Of a DNA stretch of 64,000 bases, positions 36,899 to 46,955 are shown one piece after another (position 1 is the first letter of the stretch; every line of letters starts with the position of its first letter). Source of the stretch: Parvibaculum sp. (lineage in GTDB: Bacteria; Pseudomonadota; Alphaproteobacteria; Parvibaculales; Parvibaculaceae); the NCBI GenBank assembly GCA_017642695.1, contig JAEPQD010000001.1:2179701-2243700 (forward strand). The letters are read 5' to 3'. The notes below the pieces were generated by a model. It was not told the DNA's origin and searched no databases. It saw nothing but the letters and a program-made list of their open reading frames with translations. Made by a program: the position numbers and the translations under genes.

Positions 36899-38200
36899 AT
36901 GTTCGCTCCTGAGCAGGGCCGCCGTGCCCGTTCGCGCATCTCCATGAAATCCGCCGCCAAGCCGGTCCCGGCCACGAAGCCGGTTGCGCCCACGAAGTCG
37001 GGCGCTCGCCGCAAACCGCGTCTCCGTCTGGTGCCGCAGGCGGCCGAGTTGCCGCTGGAGCGTGGCGGCCTTCCCCCCAAGATTGCGCGCTACCTCGCAG
37101 CCGCCGAGATTCCTTCTCCGTGCCTTGTGGTCGACGTCGATATCGTTGCCCACAACTTCGAGGAGCTTGCCCGTTCGCTGCCGCAGGCGCGCATCTTCTA
37201 CGCCGTGAAGGCGAACCCGGCAGACGAGATCGTCTCGCGTCTCGCGCGTCTCGGCTCGTCCTTCGACACGGCCAGCATGGGCGAGATCGATCTCTGCCTC
37301 GGCCACGGCGTGTCCGCTGACCGGCTCTCCTTCGGCAACACGATCAAGAAGGAACGCGACATTGCCGAAGCCTTCGGCAAGGGCGTCCGCATGTTTGCCT
37401 TCGACAGCGCAGCCGAACTGGACAAGATCGCCCGCGTAGCTCCCGGCTCTAAAGTCTATTGCCGCGTGCTCATGGAATGCGAAGGCGCCGAATGGCCGCT
37501 CTCGCGGAAGTTCGGCTGCGAGCCCTCGATGGCGGCGGACCTCTTGGTCCGTGCCAATGAGCTCGGTCTCGATGCCTATGGTCTCTCGTTCCATGTCGGG
37601 TCACAGCAGACCGACCTCACGCAATACGACAAGGCACTCGCGTTGTCGCTGTCGCTCTTCCGCGACCTCGATGCACGGGGCGTGAACCTGCGCATGGTCA
37701 ACATGGGCGGTGGTTTTCCGTCGCGCTATCGCACCGACGTTCCCTCGATTGCCGCCTATGGCGCGGCGATCCGCGAGGCGCTCGTGCGCCACTTCGGCGA
37801 CAACCAGCCGGAAGTAATCGTTGAGCCCGGCCGCGGCGTCGTCGGCGATGCCGGCGTCATCCAGGCGGAAGTTGTGCTCGTCTCCGAAAAGGGTGGCGAC
37901 GATGCGCGACGATGGGTCTATCTCGATGCTGGCAAGTTCCACGGTCTCGCCGAGACCATGGATGAGGCGATCAAGTACCGCCTGCTGACCTCGCGCGACG
38001 GCGGCGAAACCTCGCCCGTCGTTCTTGCCGGTCCAACCTGCGACAGCGCAGACATTCTCTACGAGAAGACGGACTACCGTCTCCCGTCGAGCCTGCAGGC
38101 TGGCGACAAGGTTTGGATTCTCGCCACGGGCGCCTACACGACGACCTATTCGGCCGTCGCGTTCAACGGCTTTCCCCCTCTGGCGAGCGTCTGCATCTGA
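36899..38200 (+). CDS. Ornithine (ornithine/lysine/arginine-type) decarboxylase, PLP fold III
   Basis: 433 residues, making putrescine from ornithine by family assignment. The PLP lysine is in FYAVKANPADE (about residue 104). Other family blocks are FHVGSQQTD, NMGGGFPSRY, VEPGRGVVGDAG and GPTCDSADIL, with the active-site cysteine in the last. The C-terminus ends TYSAVAFNGFPPL. Before the conserved start (PKIARYLAAAEIPSPC) lies a basic extension of about 58 residues rich in Lys, Ala, Pro and Arg, absent from most relatives. ATG 36899 is favoured; ATG 36944 would give a shorter extension. Lysine could be an alternative substrate. Confidence 0.9.
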   Translation: MFAPEQGRRARSRISMKSAAKPVPATKPVAPTKSGARRKPRLRLVPQAAELPLERGGLPPKIARYLAAAEIPSPCLVVDVDIVAHNFEELARSLPQARIFYAVKANPADEIVSRLARLGSSFDTASMGEIDLCLGHGVSADRLSFGNTIKKERDIAEAFGKGVRMFAFDSAAELDKIARVAPGSKVYCRVLMECEGAEWPLSRKFGCEPSMAADLLVRANELGLDAYGLSFHVGSQQTDLTQYDKALALSLSLFRDLDARGVNLRMVNMGGGFPSRYRTDVPSIAAYGAAIREALVRHFGDNQPEVIVEPGRGVVGDAGVIQAEVVLVSEKGGDDARRWVYLDAGKFHGLAETMDEAIKYRLLTSRDGGETSPVVLAGPTCDSADILYEKTDYRLPSSLQAGDKVWILATGAYTTTYSAVAFNGFPPLASVCI

Positions 38201-38281
38201 GGTTCCGGTAAAACCCGCTCACAAGATATCGAAGGACGAAACGGTCGTGCAGGCGCGCTGCGCTGACGCCGGGTTCGCCGC

Positions 38282-38821
38282 ATGGAAACGAACATGAAGA
38301 TCGTTCTTGAAACTGAATCATATACGCCCGCCGTCGACAAACTCGTCGCCGATGCGTTCGGCCCGGACCGCTTCGCGAAAACCGTCTACCGGCTTCGCGA
38401 CAGCGTCGAACACGACACCTCGCTTGCGCTGGTCGCGATCGACAAGGGCGAGGTCGTGGGCACCCTGCGCTTCTGGCCCATTGAGATCGAAGGGACGCCG
38501 GCCCTGTTGCTTGGCCCTCTCGTCACCGCACCGAACTGGCAGGGAAAGGGCATTGGCAGCCGTCTCATGCATGCCGGCCTCGCCCGCGCGGCGGCTCAGG
38601 GGCATCGCATTGTCGTTCTTGTGGGTGATGAGCCCTACTATCGCCGTTTCGGCTTCACCCGGGCGCTGGCCCGCCGGCTTGAATTGCCGGGATGGGTCGA
38701 CACCGACCGCTTTCTCGCACGTGAACTCGTTTCCGGCGCCATGACGGGCGTGATGGGGATGATTGGCCGTCCCGGTGAAGCGTCGGTTCCTGCGCTCGGG
38801 AAGGTCAGACGGGCTGCCTGA
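38282..38821 (+). CDS. GNAT-family N-acetyltransferase
   Basis: 179 residues. The acetyl-CoA site is in LGPLVTAPNWQGKGIGSRLMHAGLARA (QGKGIG pyrophosphate loop), followed by VLVGDEPYYRRFGFTRA, the pattern of COG3153 (YhbS-like) acetyltransferases. It follows the ornithine decarboxylase by 81 bases on the same strand, so the product may acetylate a polyamine or related amine; that is inference from position. Start ATG 38282; the in-frame ATG 38294 is also possible. Confidence 0.88.
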   Translation: METNMKIVLETESYTPAVDKLVADAFGPDRFAKTVYRLRDSVEHDTSLALVAIDKGEVVGTLRFWPIEIEGTPALLLGPLVTAPNWQGKGIGSRLMHAGLARAAAQGHRIVVLVGDEPYYRRFGFTRALARRLELPGWVDTDRFLARELVSGAMTGVMGMIGRPGEASVPALGKVRRAA

Positions 38822-38883
38822 CCCTGCGGCAAGAACCCCTGCGCATTGAAGGGGCGAAATCTGCCGTTCCAGCTCCTATATTT

Positions 38884-38912
38884 CTTGGGCTAGTGTTCTG
38901 AACCGTCCATTT
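38884..38912 (+). promoter_or_regulatory. Possible heat-shock (sigma-32-type) promoter for clpP
   Basis: CTTGGG (38884-38889), a 13-base spacer, then CCGTCCATTT. This partly matches CTTGAA-N13-15-CCCCATNT and lies about 140 bases before clpP. Confidence 0.35.
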
Positions 38913-39050
38913 ACCGAATCGGCCTAAATACGGGTGAAGCGCCGTTTCATGCGGTGGCGTGGGAACGCGACGGCTGCATCCTTCTCTTTGCAGGATGGCG
39001 GCGCTCCCTGATAAACATCCGCGTGAACCGGCCGATGCCCAGGAGAAACC

Positions 39051-39677
39051 ATGAAAGACCCCATCGAAACCTACATGAACCTCGTGCCGATGGTGGTCGA
39101 GCAGACCAACCGTGGTGAGCGCGCCTACGACATTTTCTCGCGCCTTCTGAAGGAGCACATCATTTTTGTCGCTGGTCCCGTCGAGGACGGCATGGCGATG
39201 CTTGTGACGGCTCAGCTTCTTTTTCTCGAAGCTGAAAATCCGAAGAAGGAAATCTCGATGTACATCAACTCGCCGGGCGGCGTGGTGACATCGGGCCTTG
39301 CGATCTACGACACGATGCAGCACATCCGCCCCCCCGTTTCTACGGTCTGCATGGGGCAGGCCGCGTCCATGGGGTCCCTCCTTCTCGCGGCGGGCGAAAA
39401 GGGTATGCGCTTCGCGTTACCGAATGCCCGTATCATGGTCCATCAGCCCTCTGGCGGATTTCAGGGCCAGGCAACGGACATTGAAATTCACGCCCGCGAA
39501 ACGATTGCGATTCGTGAACGCCTTAACAATATTTATGTGAAGCATACGGGCCAGAGCCTGAAGGACGTGGAGGACGCGCTGGAGCGCGACAACTTCATGA
39601 GTCCGGAGCGCGCCAAGGAGTTTGGCATCATCGACCATGTGGGTGTCGAACGGGCCGAGAGCGCCAAAAAAGACTGA
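39051..39677 (+). CDS. clpP: ATP-dependent Clp protease proteolytic subunit
   Basis: 208-residue serine protease forming the two-ring barrel that degrades proteins fed by ClpX or ClpA. The catalytic triad is readable: Ser106 in GQAASMGS, His131 in MVHQPSGG and Asp180 in ERDNFMS. The N-terminal loop and YINSPGG motif are intact. It begins with ATG after CAGGAGAAACC. clpX follows after 319 bases, so each gene may have its own promoter. Confidence 0.97.
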   Translation: MKDPIETYMNLVPMVVEQTNRGERAYDIFSRLLKEHIIFVAGPVEDGMAMLVTAQLLFLEAENPKKEISMYINSPGGVVTSGLAIYDTMQHIRPPVSTVCMGQAASMGSLLLAAGEKGMRFALPNARIMVHQPSGGFQGQATDIEIHARETIAIRERLNNIYVKHTGQSLKDVEDALERDNFMSPERAKEFGIIDHVGVERAESAKKD

Positions 39678-39996
39678 AAATAACGAGGCTTTTCGGGTTT
39701 CTCTCGCGCGCCTGCCGAAAAACCGGGCGGTATTTGCCCAAGATTCGGGCCGGGAGAACGCTGGGGCAGGGCCTTCTCGGCATTCGCTGTGGGGGTGGCT
39801 AAAGGTAATGAAATGTTGATCCCCCGCCGAATAACATGCTCGTATGGAGCCAAGGTTACAGGTTGAGGCATCCATTTTGCGGCCTCTGACGTAGAAAAAT
39901 GGGCGCCTTGATCGGATACCGGAAGGCAGGCACGGTTGGTGCATAGGCGTTGGTAAAACCTGTTCGTACCGGCCTGTGGGTTACTAAGGAGTTCTT
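39678..39996. other. clpP-clpX intergenic region
   Basis: 319 bases. I see no gene and no convincing terminator. A short hairpin GCCC(N7)GGGC is at 39736-39750. TAAGGAG at 39986-39992 serves as the clpX ribosome site. A clpX promoter is expected here, but I could not fix it by eye. Confidence 0.4.
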
Positions 39997-41262
39997 ATGA
40001 GCAAGGTGAGCGGCGGCGACTCCAAGAACACGCTCTACTGTTCCTTCTGCGGCAAAAGCCAGCATGAGGTCAGGAAGCTGATCGCGGGACCGACCGTCTT
40101 TATCTGCGACGAATGCGTCGAACTGTGCATGGACATTATCCGCGAGGAGAACAAGAGCTCGCTGGTGAAGTCCCGTGACGGCGTTCCCTCGCCGCAGGAA
40201 ATCTGCGCGGTGCTTGATGACTACGTGATTGGCCAGATGCATGCCAAGCGCGTGCTTTCGGTTGCCGTTCACAATCACTACAAGCGCCTCAACCACGCCG
40301 CCAAGAACAACGACGTTGAACTCGCGAAGTCGAACATCCTGCTGATCGGCCCGACCGGTTGCGGCAAGACGCTGCTCGCGCAGACCCTTGCCCGCATTCT
40401 GGATGTCCCCTTCACGATGGCCGACGCTACGACGCTGACCGAAGCCGGTTATGTCGGCGAGGACGTCGAGAACATCATTCTGAAGCTGCTCCAGTCGGCC
40501 GATTACAATGTCGAGCGCGCGCAGCGGGGCATCGTCTATATCGACGAAGTCGACAAGATCAGCCGCAAGTCCGACAACCCCTCCATCACACGTGACGTGT
40601 CGGGTGAGGGTGTGCAGCAGGCGCTGCTGAAGATCATGGAAGGCACTGTCGCTTCCGTGCCGCCGCAGGGCGGCCGCAAGCATCCCCAGCAGGAGTTCCT
40701 GCAGGTGGACACCACGAACATCCTCTTTATTTGCGGGGGTGCTTTCGCGGGCCTCGAAAAGATCATCGGCCAGCGCGGCAAGGGCGCGGGCATAGGTTTC
40801 AGCGCCACGGTCCAGTCTGTCGAGGACCGCAAGACCGGCGAACTCCTGAAAGACCTGGAACCGGAAGATCTGCTCAAGTTCGGCCTGATCCCGGAATTCG
40901 TCGGCCGCATGCCGGTTCTGGCGACGCTGGAAGATCTCGACGAGGAAGCGCTTGTCACCATCCTCACGCAGCCGAAGAACGCGCTCGTGAAGCAGTACGA
41001 GCGCCTGTTCGAGATGGAAAACGTCAAGCTTACCTTTTCGGATGAGGCACTTCGAGCCATCGCCCGCAAGGCGATTGAACGCAAGACCGGCGCGCGCGGT
41101 CTTCGTTCGATCCTGGAGGCGATTCTGCTCGACACGATGTTCGACCTGCCGACGCTCGAAGGCGTCGAGGAAGTCGTCATCAGTGCAGAGGTCGTCGAGG
41201 GCAAGGCCAGGCCGCTCTATATTTACGCAGAGCGACAGGGCGACGTCGGCACAGGTGCCTGA
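39997..41262 (+). CDS. clpX: ATP-dependent Clp protease ATPase subunit ClpX
   Basis: 421-residue AAA+ unfoldase partner of ClpP. The N-terminal zinc-binding domain has Cys15, Cys18, Cys37 and Cys40 (LYCSFCGK and [10 protein letters not shown]). Walker A is GPTGCGKT, and Walker B is [11 protein letters not shown]. The pore loop and the LGF-type ClpP-binding loop region ([13 protein letters not shown], where IGF docks into ClpP) are present. In alphaproteobacteria ClpXP also degrades cell-cycle regulators. Confidence 0.98.
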   Translation: MSKVSGGDSKNTLYCSFCGKSQHEVRKLIAGPTVFICDECVELCMDIIREENKSSLVKSRDGVPSPQEICAVLDDYVIGQMHAKRVLSVAVHNHYKRLNHAAKNNDVELAKSNILLIGPTGCGKTLLAQTLARILDVPFTMADATTLTEAGYVGEDVENIILKLLQSADYNVERAQRGIVYIDEVDKISRKSDNPSITRDVSGEGVQQALLKIMEGTVASVPPQGGRKHPQQEFLQVDTTNILFICGGAFAGLEKIIGQRGKGAGIGFSATVQSVEDRKTGELLKDLEPEDLLKFGLIPEFVGRMPVLATLEDLDEEALVTILTQPKNALVKQYERLFEMENVKLTFSDEALRAIARKAIERKTGARGLRSILEAILLDTMFDLPTLEGVEEVVISAEVVEGKARPLYIYAERQGDVGTGA

Positions 41263-41556
41263 CCTCGATTGAGCGGCGAAAAACCCTGTGCCAGCAGGGG
41301 GTTGAAGGTGGCCTTGAAAGCGGAAGCTCTCGGGGCCATTTTCATTTTAACCAGTAGGCCCGCCAACGCAGCGCGCCAGCCGGAACCCATGAGGTTCCGG
41401 CGGACTTTTCGTCTGGAACCGCTTCAATGAACGGGGCGGTCTACCCGAATCCCGGTATTCTGGACGAACAAGCGGCAGATCAGCATTCATTCAGATTCGG
41501 ATGATAGGCTGGAGTTTCGTTGCGGGCGGCAGCATTTGTAAGGCAGGTATCCGAGC
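41263..41556. other. clpX-lon intergenic region
   Basis: Contains a small hairpin CCCTG(N6)CAGGG just after clpX, the sigma-32-like lon promoter, and a 9-bp stem GCCGGAACC/GGTTCCGGC (41379-41387 and 41393-41401) in what would be the lon leader. No gene. Confidence 0.5.
41313..41341 (+). promoter_or_regulatory. Heat-shock (sigma-32-type) promoter for lon
   Basis: CTTGAA (41313-41318), a 15-base spacer, then GGCCATTT (41334-41341), against the consensus CTTGAA-N13-15-CCCCATNT. lon is a classical heat-shock gene. The leader would be about 205 bases. Confidence 0.55.
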
Positions 41557-44007
41557 ATGACAGACACAGACGAAAACAGGCAGACAGGCGGATCGGAGAA
41601 GGGCGGGGCTCTCGTACTTCCGGTGTTGCCGCTGCGCGATATCGTCGTCTTTCCCCATATGATCGTGCCGCTCTTCGTCGGTCGCGAAAAGTCGGTGCGC
41701 GCGCTGGAAAACGTGATGCAGGACGACAAGCAGATATTGCTCGTCGCCCAGAAGAACGCGGCGGACGACAATCCGGATACGGACGATATTTACGAAATCG
41801 GAACCGTTGGTTCGGTGCTTCAGTTGCTCAAGTTGCCCGACAACACCGTCAAGGTCCTGGTCGAGGGTGTCCGCCGTGCGCGGGTCAAGCGCTACACCGG
41901 TAATGACGAATTCTTCGAAGCCGAGATCGATGCAATCGAGGAAGCGGACGGCGAAGGTGAACAGCTCGAAGGCCTGTCGCGCTCCGTTGTGTCGCAGTTC
42001 GAAGGCTATGTGAAGCTCAACAAGAAGGTGCCGCCCGAGGTCTTGGGATCGATTGGCCAGATCGACGATCCCGCGAAGCTCGCCGATACCATCGCGAGCC
42101 ACATCAACATCAAGATTCCCGAGAAGCAGGAACTTCTCGAAATGGCCTCCGTCAGCGAGCGTCTGGAGCGAGTCTATTCTCTCATGGAAGGCGAAATCAG
42201 CGTCCTCCAGGTCGAGAAGCGCATCCGCTCGCGTGTGAAGCGCCAGATGGAGAAGACGCAGCGCGAGTACTATCTGAACGAGCAGATGAAAGCCATTCAG
42301 AAGGAACTTGGCGACGGCGACGAGGGCAAGGACGAGATGCGCGAGCTCGAAGAGCGCATCCAGAAGACCAAGCTCTCCAAGGAGGCGAACGAAAAGGCCA
42401 TGGCTGAGCTGAAGAAGCTCAAGCAGATGAGCCCGATGTCTGCCGAAGCGACCGTCGTGCGCAACTATCTCGACTGGCTGCTGTCCGTGCCGTGGAAGAA
42501 GCGGAGCCGCGTGAAGAAGGATCTTCTGAACGCTCAGCAGATCCTCGATACCGACCACTATGGTCTCGACAAGGTCAAGGAGCGCATCGTCGAGTACCTC
42601 GCCGTGCAGACCCGTTCGAACAAGCTGAAGGGCCCGATCCTTTGCCTCGTGGGCCCGCCTGGCGTCGGCAAGACCTCACTCGGCAAGTCGATCGCCCGTG
42701 CGACCGGCCGCGACTTCGTGCGCATGTCGCTCGGAGGCGTCCGGGACGAGGCGGAAATCCGCGGTCACCGGCGTACCTATATCGGTTCGATGCCCGGCAA
42801 GGTCATTCAGTCGATGAAGAAGGTGAAGCACACCAATCCGCTCTTCCTCCTCGACGAGATCGACAAGATGGGGTCGGACTTCCGTGGCGACCCCTCGTCC
42901 GCCCTGCTTGAAGTTCTTGATCCCGAGCAGAATAACGCCTTCGCGGATCATTATCTCGAAGTCGACTATGACCTCTCTGACGTCATGTTCGTGACGACAG
43001 CGAATACGCTCAACATTCCCGAGCCGCTGATGGACCGGATGGAGATCATCCGCATCGCCGGTTACACCGAGGATGAAAAGGTCGAGATTTCCCGTCGTCA
43101 TCTGCTGCAGAAGGCGATCGAAGCTCATGGCCTGAAGAAGGGCGAGTGGTCGATCGACGACGAAGCCCTGCGGCATCTCATCCGCGTCTATACGCGGGAG
43201 GCCGGCGTCCGCAATCTTGAACGCGAGCTGAACAATCTCACCCGGAAGGCCGTGAAGGAAATCCTCACCACGCCGGGTAAGAAGTCGATTCAACTCACGA
43301 TGGAGAACATTGCCGACTACGCCGGTGTGCCGAAATACCGCTACGGCGAAGCCGAGGGCGAGGATCAGGTTGGTATTGTCACCGGATTGGCATGGACCGA
43401 AGTCGGCGGTGAGTTGCTCACCATCGAAGGCGTCATGATGCCCGGCAAGGGCCGCATGACGGTGACCGGCAACCTGCGCGACGTCATGAAGGAGTCGATC
43501 TCGGCGGCGAGTTCCTATGTCCGTTCGCGGGCGACCCGCTTCGGCGTTGAGCCTCCACTCTTCGACCGGCGTGATATCCACGTCCACGTGCCCGAAGGCG
43601 CGACCCCTAAGGACGGCCCCTCGGCGGGGACCGCGATGACGGTGGCGATTGTCTCGGTGATGACGGGCATCCCTGTGCGCAAGGATGTCGCCATGACAGG
43701 CGAGATGACGCTCCGTGGCCGTGTGCTGCCCATCGGCGGTCTGAAGGAGAAGCTTCTGGCCGCACTCCGGGGTGGCATCAAGAAGGTGCTGATCCCCCAG
43801 GACAATGCCAAGGATCTCGCCGATATTCCGGACAACGTGAAGAACGCTCTGGAGATCGTGCCGGTGAATACCATCGATGAAGTTCTCAAGAATGCGCTGA
43901 CGCGCATGCCGGAGCCGATCGAATGGGATGAGGAGGCTTGGCTCGCCGAGCAGGCCGCGTCCGGCCGGCGTCAGCCTGAGGCCCCGGAGCAGGTTATGGC
44001 ACATTAG
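41557..44007 (+). CDS. lon: ATP-dependent protease Lon
   Basis: 816-residue AAA+ serine protease for damaged and regulatory proteins. The N-terminal LON domain starts [29 protein letters not shown] coiled helical region follows, then Walker [10 protein letters not shown] and Walker [10 protein letters not shown]. The C-terminal protease domain has the Ser/Lys dyad: Ser689 in DGPSAGTAM and Lys732 in [10 protein letters not shown], with the same 43-residue spacing as E. coli Ser679/Lys722. Start ATG 41557. Confidence 0.98.
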   Translation: MTDTDENRQTGGSEKGGALVLPVLPLRDIVVFPHMIVPLFVGREKSVRALENVMQDDKQILLVAQKNAADDNPDTDDIYEIGTVGSVLQLLKLPDNTVKVLVEGVRRARVKRYTGNDEFFEAEIDAIEEADGEGEQLEGLSRSVVSQFEGYVKLNKKVPPEVLGSIGQIDDPAKLADTIASHINIKIPEKQELLEMASVSERLERVYSLMEGEISVLQVEKRIRSRVKRQMEKTQREYYLNEQMKAIQKELGDGDEGKDEMRELEERIQKTKLSKEANEKAMAELKKLKQMSPMSAEATVVRNYLDWLLSVPWKKRSRVKKDLLNAQQILDTDHYGLDKVKERIVEYLAVQTRSNKLKGPILCLVGPPGVGKTSLGKSIARATGRDFVRMSLGGVRDEAEIRGHRRTYIGSMPGKVIQSMKKVKHTNPLFLLDEIDKMGSDFRGDPSSALLEVLDPEQNNAFADHYLEVDYDLSDVMFVTTANTLNIPEPLMDRMEIIRIAGYTEDEKVEISRRHLLQKAIEAHGLKKGEWSIDDEALRHLIRVYTREAGVRNLERELNNLTRKAVKEILTTPGKKSIQLTMENIADYAGVPKYRYGEAEGEDQVGIVTGLAWTEVGGELLTIEGVMMPGKGRMTVTGNLRDVMKESISAASSYVRSRATRFGVEPPLFDRRDIHVHVPEGATPKDGPSAGTAMTVAIVSVMTGIPVRKDVAMTGEMTLRGRVLPIGGLKEKLLAALRGGIKKVLIPQDNAKDLADIPDNVKNALEIVPVNTIDEVLKNALTRMPEPIEWDEEAWLAEQAASGRRQPEAPEQVMAH

Positions 44008-44043
44008 CCGGGCAAAGCGGTCTTCATTGACGAAAAAAGTAGA

Positions 44044-44072
44044 AACGGGAGCCACTTGGCTCCCGTTCTCAT
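44044..44072 (+). terminator. Terminator of lon
   Basis: A 10-bp stem (44044-44053 with 44058-44067) with ACTT loop and a weak T-tract, 37 bases past the lon stop. Confidence 0.65.
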
Positions 44073-44116
44073 ATCTGGAATGCCTGCATTTTCCGCAGAA
44101 ATCCTTTGATTTTGCT

Positions 44117-44146
44117 TTGACCCCCTTCTTGGCCGACGAGTAGACT
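44117..44146 (+). promoter_or_regulatory. Promoter of the HU gene
   Basis: TTGACC (44117-44122), an 18-base spacer, then TAGACT (44141-44146), a good sigma-70-type match. Just downstream, GACTC-CT-GAGTC (44143-44154) and the 7-bp hairpin GGGAATC/GATTCCC (44159-44176) lie in the leader. Confidence 0.6.
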
Positions 44147-44201
44147 CCTGAGTCTCAAGGGAATCCCGAGATTCCCGCCATCGCATCTGGAGGGGCCTCA
44201 C

Positions 44202-44477
44202 GTGAACAAGAACGATTTGATAGCAGAAGTGGCGGACCGGAGCGGTCTATCCAAGGCCGATGCGACCAAGGCCGTCGACTATGTGTTCGATATCATCACG
44301 GCCTCGCTGAAGAAGGGCGAAGAGGTCCGGCTCGTGGGCTTCGGCACATTCAATGTGTCGAACCGCGCGGCCACCGAAGGCCGCAACCCGCGTACTGGCG
44401 AGACCATCCAGATTCCCGCGTCGAAACAGCCGAAGTTCAAGGCCGGCAAGGGGCTCAAGGACGCTGTGAACAGTTAG
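44202..44477 (+). CDS. hupB: DNA-binding protein HU
   Basis: 91-residue nucleoid protein that bends DNA as a dimer. The signature [22 protein letters not shown], with the intercalating RNP tip, is intact. The start is GTG 44202, supported by TGGAGGGG ten bases upstream and by the normal N-terminus [11 protein letters not shown]. The position directly after lon is standard in proteobacteria. Confidence 0.96.
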   Translation: MNKNDLIAEVADRSGLSKADATKAVDYVFDIITASLKKGEEVRLVGFGTFNVSNRAATEGRNPRTGETIQIPASKQPKFKAGKGLKDAVNS

Positions 44478-44510
44478 CAGCCGCGTGGTTTCAGTTGAAA
44501 CCGTTTAGAG

Positions 44511-44543
44511 AGGCCGGCCGTCCGGGGACGAGCCGGCCTTTTT
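44511..44543. terminator. Terminator of the HU gene
   Basis: An 8-bp stem AGGCCGGC (44511-44518) and GCCGGCCT (44532-44539) with a 13-base loop and five T; it sits before the convergent MFS gene. Confidence 0.75.
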
Positions 44544-44560
44544 ATTGGCGGACGGGATAC

Positions 44561-45838
44561 TCAGATCGTTTCTTTCGTCTCGTCTGCGGTCTCGGGGACG
44601 GGCTCGTCCGCCGCGCGCGGGTCGAGTTCCGTTGGAAGCGGGTGCGCCTGCGGAAAGGGAACGGCCACAAAGTCACTCCTCTGCTCCTCCGTCAGCGCGG
44701 GCGCCGAGGCGATGCGGTAGGCCGTGAAGCCGGCATAGATCAGGTGCACCATGGCCGTAAAGACGAAGATCGACGCGGTACCGAAGGTCGATACGCCAAC
44801 CGAGGCTGCGGTCGGGCCGATGATCGAGCCGACGGAGAACACGATCAGCATGCCGCCCGAAATGGCGACGAAACTCTCGCTTTGTCCGTGATCGTTCATG
44901 TGGGCGACGACCACGGAATAGAGCGTCAGGCCGAAGATGCCGAACAGGAAGCCCGCTCCCATCACCGCGAACATGCCGCCATTCATGCCGGCAAGCACCA
45001 GCGCTGCTTCGCCGACCGCGGCGCCGATACTGAGTGCGACGATCACCCGGCGCCTGTCCATGCGGTCGGACATGCGTCCTATGGGCCATTGTGCGATGGC
45101 CCCGCCGACAATGGCCGAGGACATGAAGACGGAAATGCCTGCCGTGTTCAGGCCGCTCTCGCTCGCATAGAGCGGTGCCAGCGTCCAGAACGGTGCGTTG
45201 GCAAGCCCCACGACGAAAGAACCGACAACACCCACAGGTGAAAGTGCAAAGAGCGCCTTGATGTCGATCCGTGTGCTCTGGATCGGCATGGGTTGCACCG
45301 ATGTGGTCATGGCGATCGGCACCAGCGCGATCGAGGTGAGGATCGAGCAGACGGCGAAAAGGACGAATCCGCCGGGATCGGCTGCGTTCAGCAGGACCTG
45401 GCCGACGGTCAGCGCCGAGAGGTTGACGATCAGATAGGCTGAAAAGAGCCTGCCGCGTGTTTCGTTTGTCGACTGCTCGTTGAGCCAGCTCTCGATCACC
45501 ATGTAGAGGCCGGCGAAACAGAAGCCCGTTAGCACGCGCATAAGCGACCAGATGAAGGGGTCCGCCGAGAGCGCATGGATGAGAGGGGCGGCCGCCGCGA
45601 TGCCGCAGAAGGTGGCAAAACTCCGGATATGGCCGGCCCGCCGGACGAGATGCGGTGTCGCCAGACAACCGAGGAGGAAGCCAGCAAAATAGACACTGCC
45701 GATCACGCCGACCGTCGTCGGCGTGAACCCGTCGAGACCGGCCCGAATCGGGATCAGTGTGCCCAGCATGCCGTTGCCGACAAGCAGGATTGCGGTTGCG
45801 AGCAACAGGGAGAAAACGGGTGCTATGGCGCGGGACAA
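44561..45838 (-). CDS. MFS transporter, YcaD-like
   Basis: 425-residue inner-membrane protein with 12 predicted helices. The loop 2-3 region reads ATPHLVRRAGHIRSF and the loop 8-9 equivalent is GRMSDRMDRRRVI, the MFS signature. FAGLYMVIESWLNEQSTNETRGRLFS is characteristic of the YcaD group of the superfamily. A soluble tail of about 45 residues rich in Pro, Glu and Asp follows the last helix. The substrate is unknown. It stands alone. Confidence 0.88.
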   Translation of the reverse strand: MSRAIAPVFSLLLATAILLVGNGMLGTLIPIRAGLDGFTPTTVGVIGSVYFAGFLLGCLATPHLVRRAGHIRSFATFCGIAAAAPLIHALSADPFIWSLMRVLTGFCFAGLYMVIESWLNEQSTNETRGRLFSAYLIVNLSALTVGQVLLNAADPGGFVLFAVCSILTSIALVPIAMTTSVQPMPIQSTRIDIKALFALSPVGVVGSFVVGLANAPFWTLAPLYASESGLNTAGISVFMSSAIVGGAIAQWPIGRMSDRMDRRRVIVALSIGAAVGEAALVLAGMNGGMFAVMGAGFLFGIFGLTLYSVVVAHMNDHGQSESFVAISGGMLIVFSVGSIIGPTAASVGVSTFGTASIFVFTAMVHLIYAGFTAYRIASAPALTEEQRSDFVAVPFPQAHPLPTELDPRAADEPVPETADETKETI

Positions 45839-45976
45839 GGAGACACCCGATTATCGAAGAGGTGAAAAGAAGTGACCTGCAGTTTGCGGGTTTGATGTGG
45901 CAATGCAATGGCCGCGATTGGGTTCCGATTGCATTCGTGGAAGCCTTCCGATACGAGTTTCGCCGCGTACTGGAGT

Positions 45977-46052
45977 GGGCGGTTAGCTCAGTTGGTAGAG
46001 CATCTCGTTTACACCGAGAGGGTCGGCAGTTCGAGCCTGTCACCGCCCACCA
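45977..46052 (+). tRNA. tRNA-Val (anticodon TAC)
   Basis: 76 bases with encoded CCA. Acceptor GGGCGGT/ACCGCCC, D arm GCTC-AGTTGGTA-GAGC, anticodon arm TCTCG-TTTACAC-CGAGA, T arm GGCAG-TTCGAGC-CTGTC. Confidence 0.96.
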
Positions 46053-46238
46053 GCCTGCGTGCGCCGGACGAGCGGAGGCTGTCGCGCCGAAGCCCAAAGG
46101 GCGAAGGGCGGCATTGCGGCATAAGCCCGCGCAACAGCCATTTTGGGAACCGCGGTGCTTGCGTCCGATCCGCCTTGACAGGGCGGGTACCTTGGCTTAC
46201 GAGACGCGCACCTTTCAGACGGCGACGCCGTCGGCAAA

Positions 46239-46315
<77 letters not shown>

Positions 46316-46443
46316 TCGTTTCCATATCGGGGCTCTGGATGCCGTTGCGACACCGTCGCGGGGGCTTGAGGTTTTGTTCGGAATCTCTCGCAAAGGCAGA
46401 TAGCTCAACGCCTTGCTGCTCCTGACAAAACGTCGGCCAGCCT

Positions 46444-46471
46444 TTGATTTTGCAGTTGCGAGGTCTATACT
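46444..46471 (+). promoter_or_regulatory. Candidate promoter of the nuo operon
   Basis: TTGATT (46444-46449), a 16-base spacer, then TATACT (46466-46471), about 118 bases before nuoA. It is the best promoter-like match between tRNA-Asp and nuoA. Confidence 0.5.
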
Positions 46472-46589
46472 GCGCGCCGAATTGGGAAGCCGATTATGGA
46501 TGATCTCTCATCCGGTTCGCACGCCAGTGTGAACGATGTGGCAGCCCCGCCGGCGCGGTTCCGCTCCGGTACCTTGTGAGGACAATTCG

Positions 46590-46955
46590 ATGGAAGACCT
46601 GCTGCTCGAGTACTTGCCCATACTGATCTTTATGGGCCTGTCTCTCGTTGTGGGCCTCGCGCTTCTGATTGCGCCGTTCATAGTTGCTCCGAGCAAGCCG
46701 GATCCCGAAAAACTTGCCGCCTATGAATGCGGGTTCGACGCATTCGACGATGCGCGTATGAAGTTCGACGTCAAATATTATCTGGTCGCGATTCTCTTCA
46801 TCATCTTCGATCTCGAAGTCGCGTTCCTGTTCCCCTGGGCGGTCTCGCTTGGCGATGTTGGTCTCTTCGGCTTCTGGTCGATGATTGTCTTTCTCGCCGT
46901 GCTGACGATCGGCTTCACCTATGAGTGGCGGAAAGGTGCTCTGGAATGGGAGTGA
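46590..46955 (+). CDS. nuoA: NADH-quinone oxidoreductase subunit A
   Basis: 121-residue membrane subunit of complex I with three helices. [44 protein letters not shown] is the conserved core, including the loop cysteine near the quinone site. ATG 46590 is preceded by GTGAGGAC. First gene of a 14-gene operon; its end overlaps the nuoB start. Confidence 0.96.
   Translation: MEDLLLEYLPILIFMGLSLVVGLALLIAPFIVAPSKPDPEKLAAYECGFDAFDDARMKFDVKYYLVAILFIIFDLEVAFLFPWAVSLGDVGLFGFWSMIVFLAVLTIGFTYEWRKGALEWE

Noticed and set aside
36723..36947. 74-codon plus-strand frame across the decarboxylase leader in another reading frame
   Set aside because: It runs into the decarboxylase coding region and has neither the SpeFL-like motif nor a ribosome site.
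41379..41401. 9-bp hairpin considered as the clpX terminator
   Set aside because: It lies downstream of the likely lon promoter and has only a short CTTTTC tract, so a leader element is the better reading.
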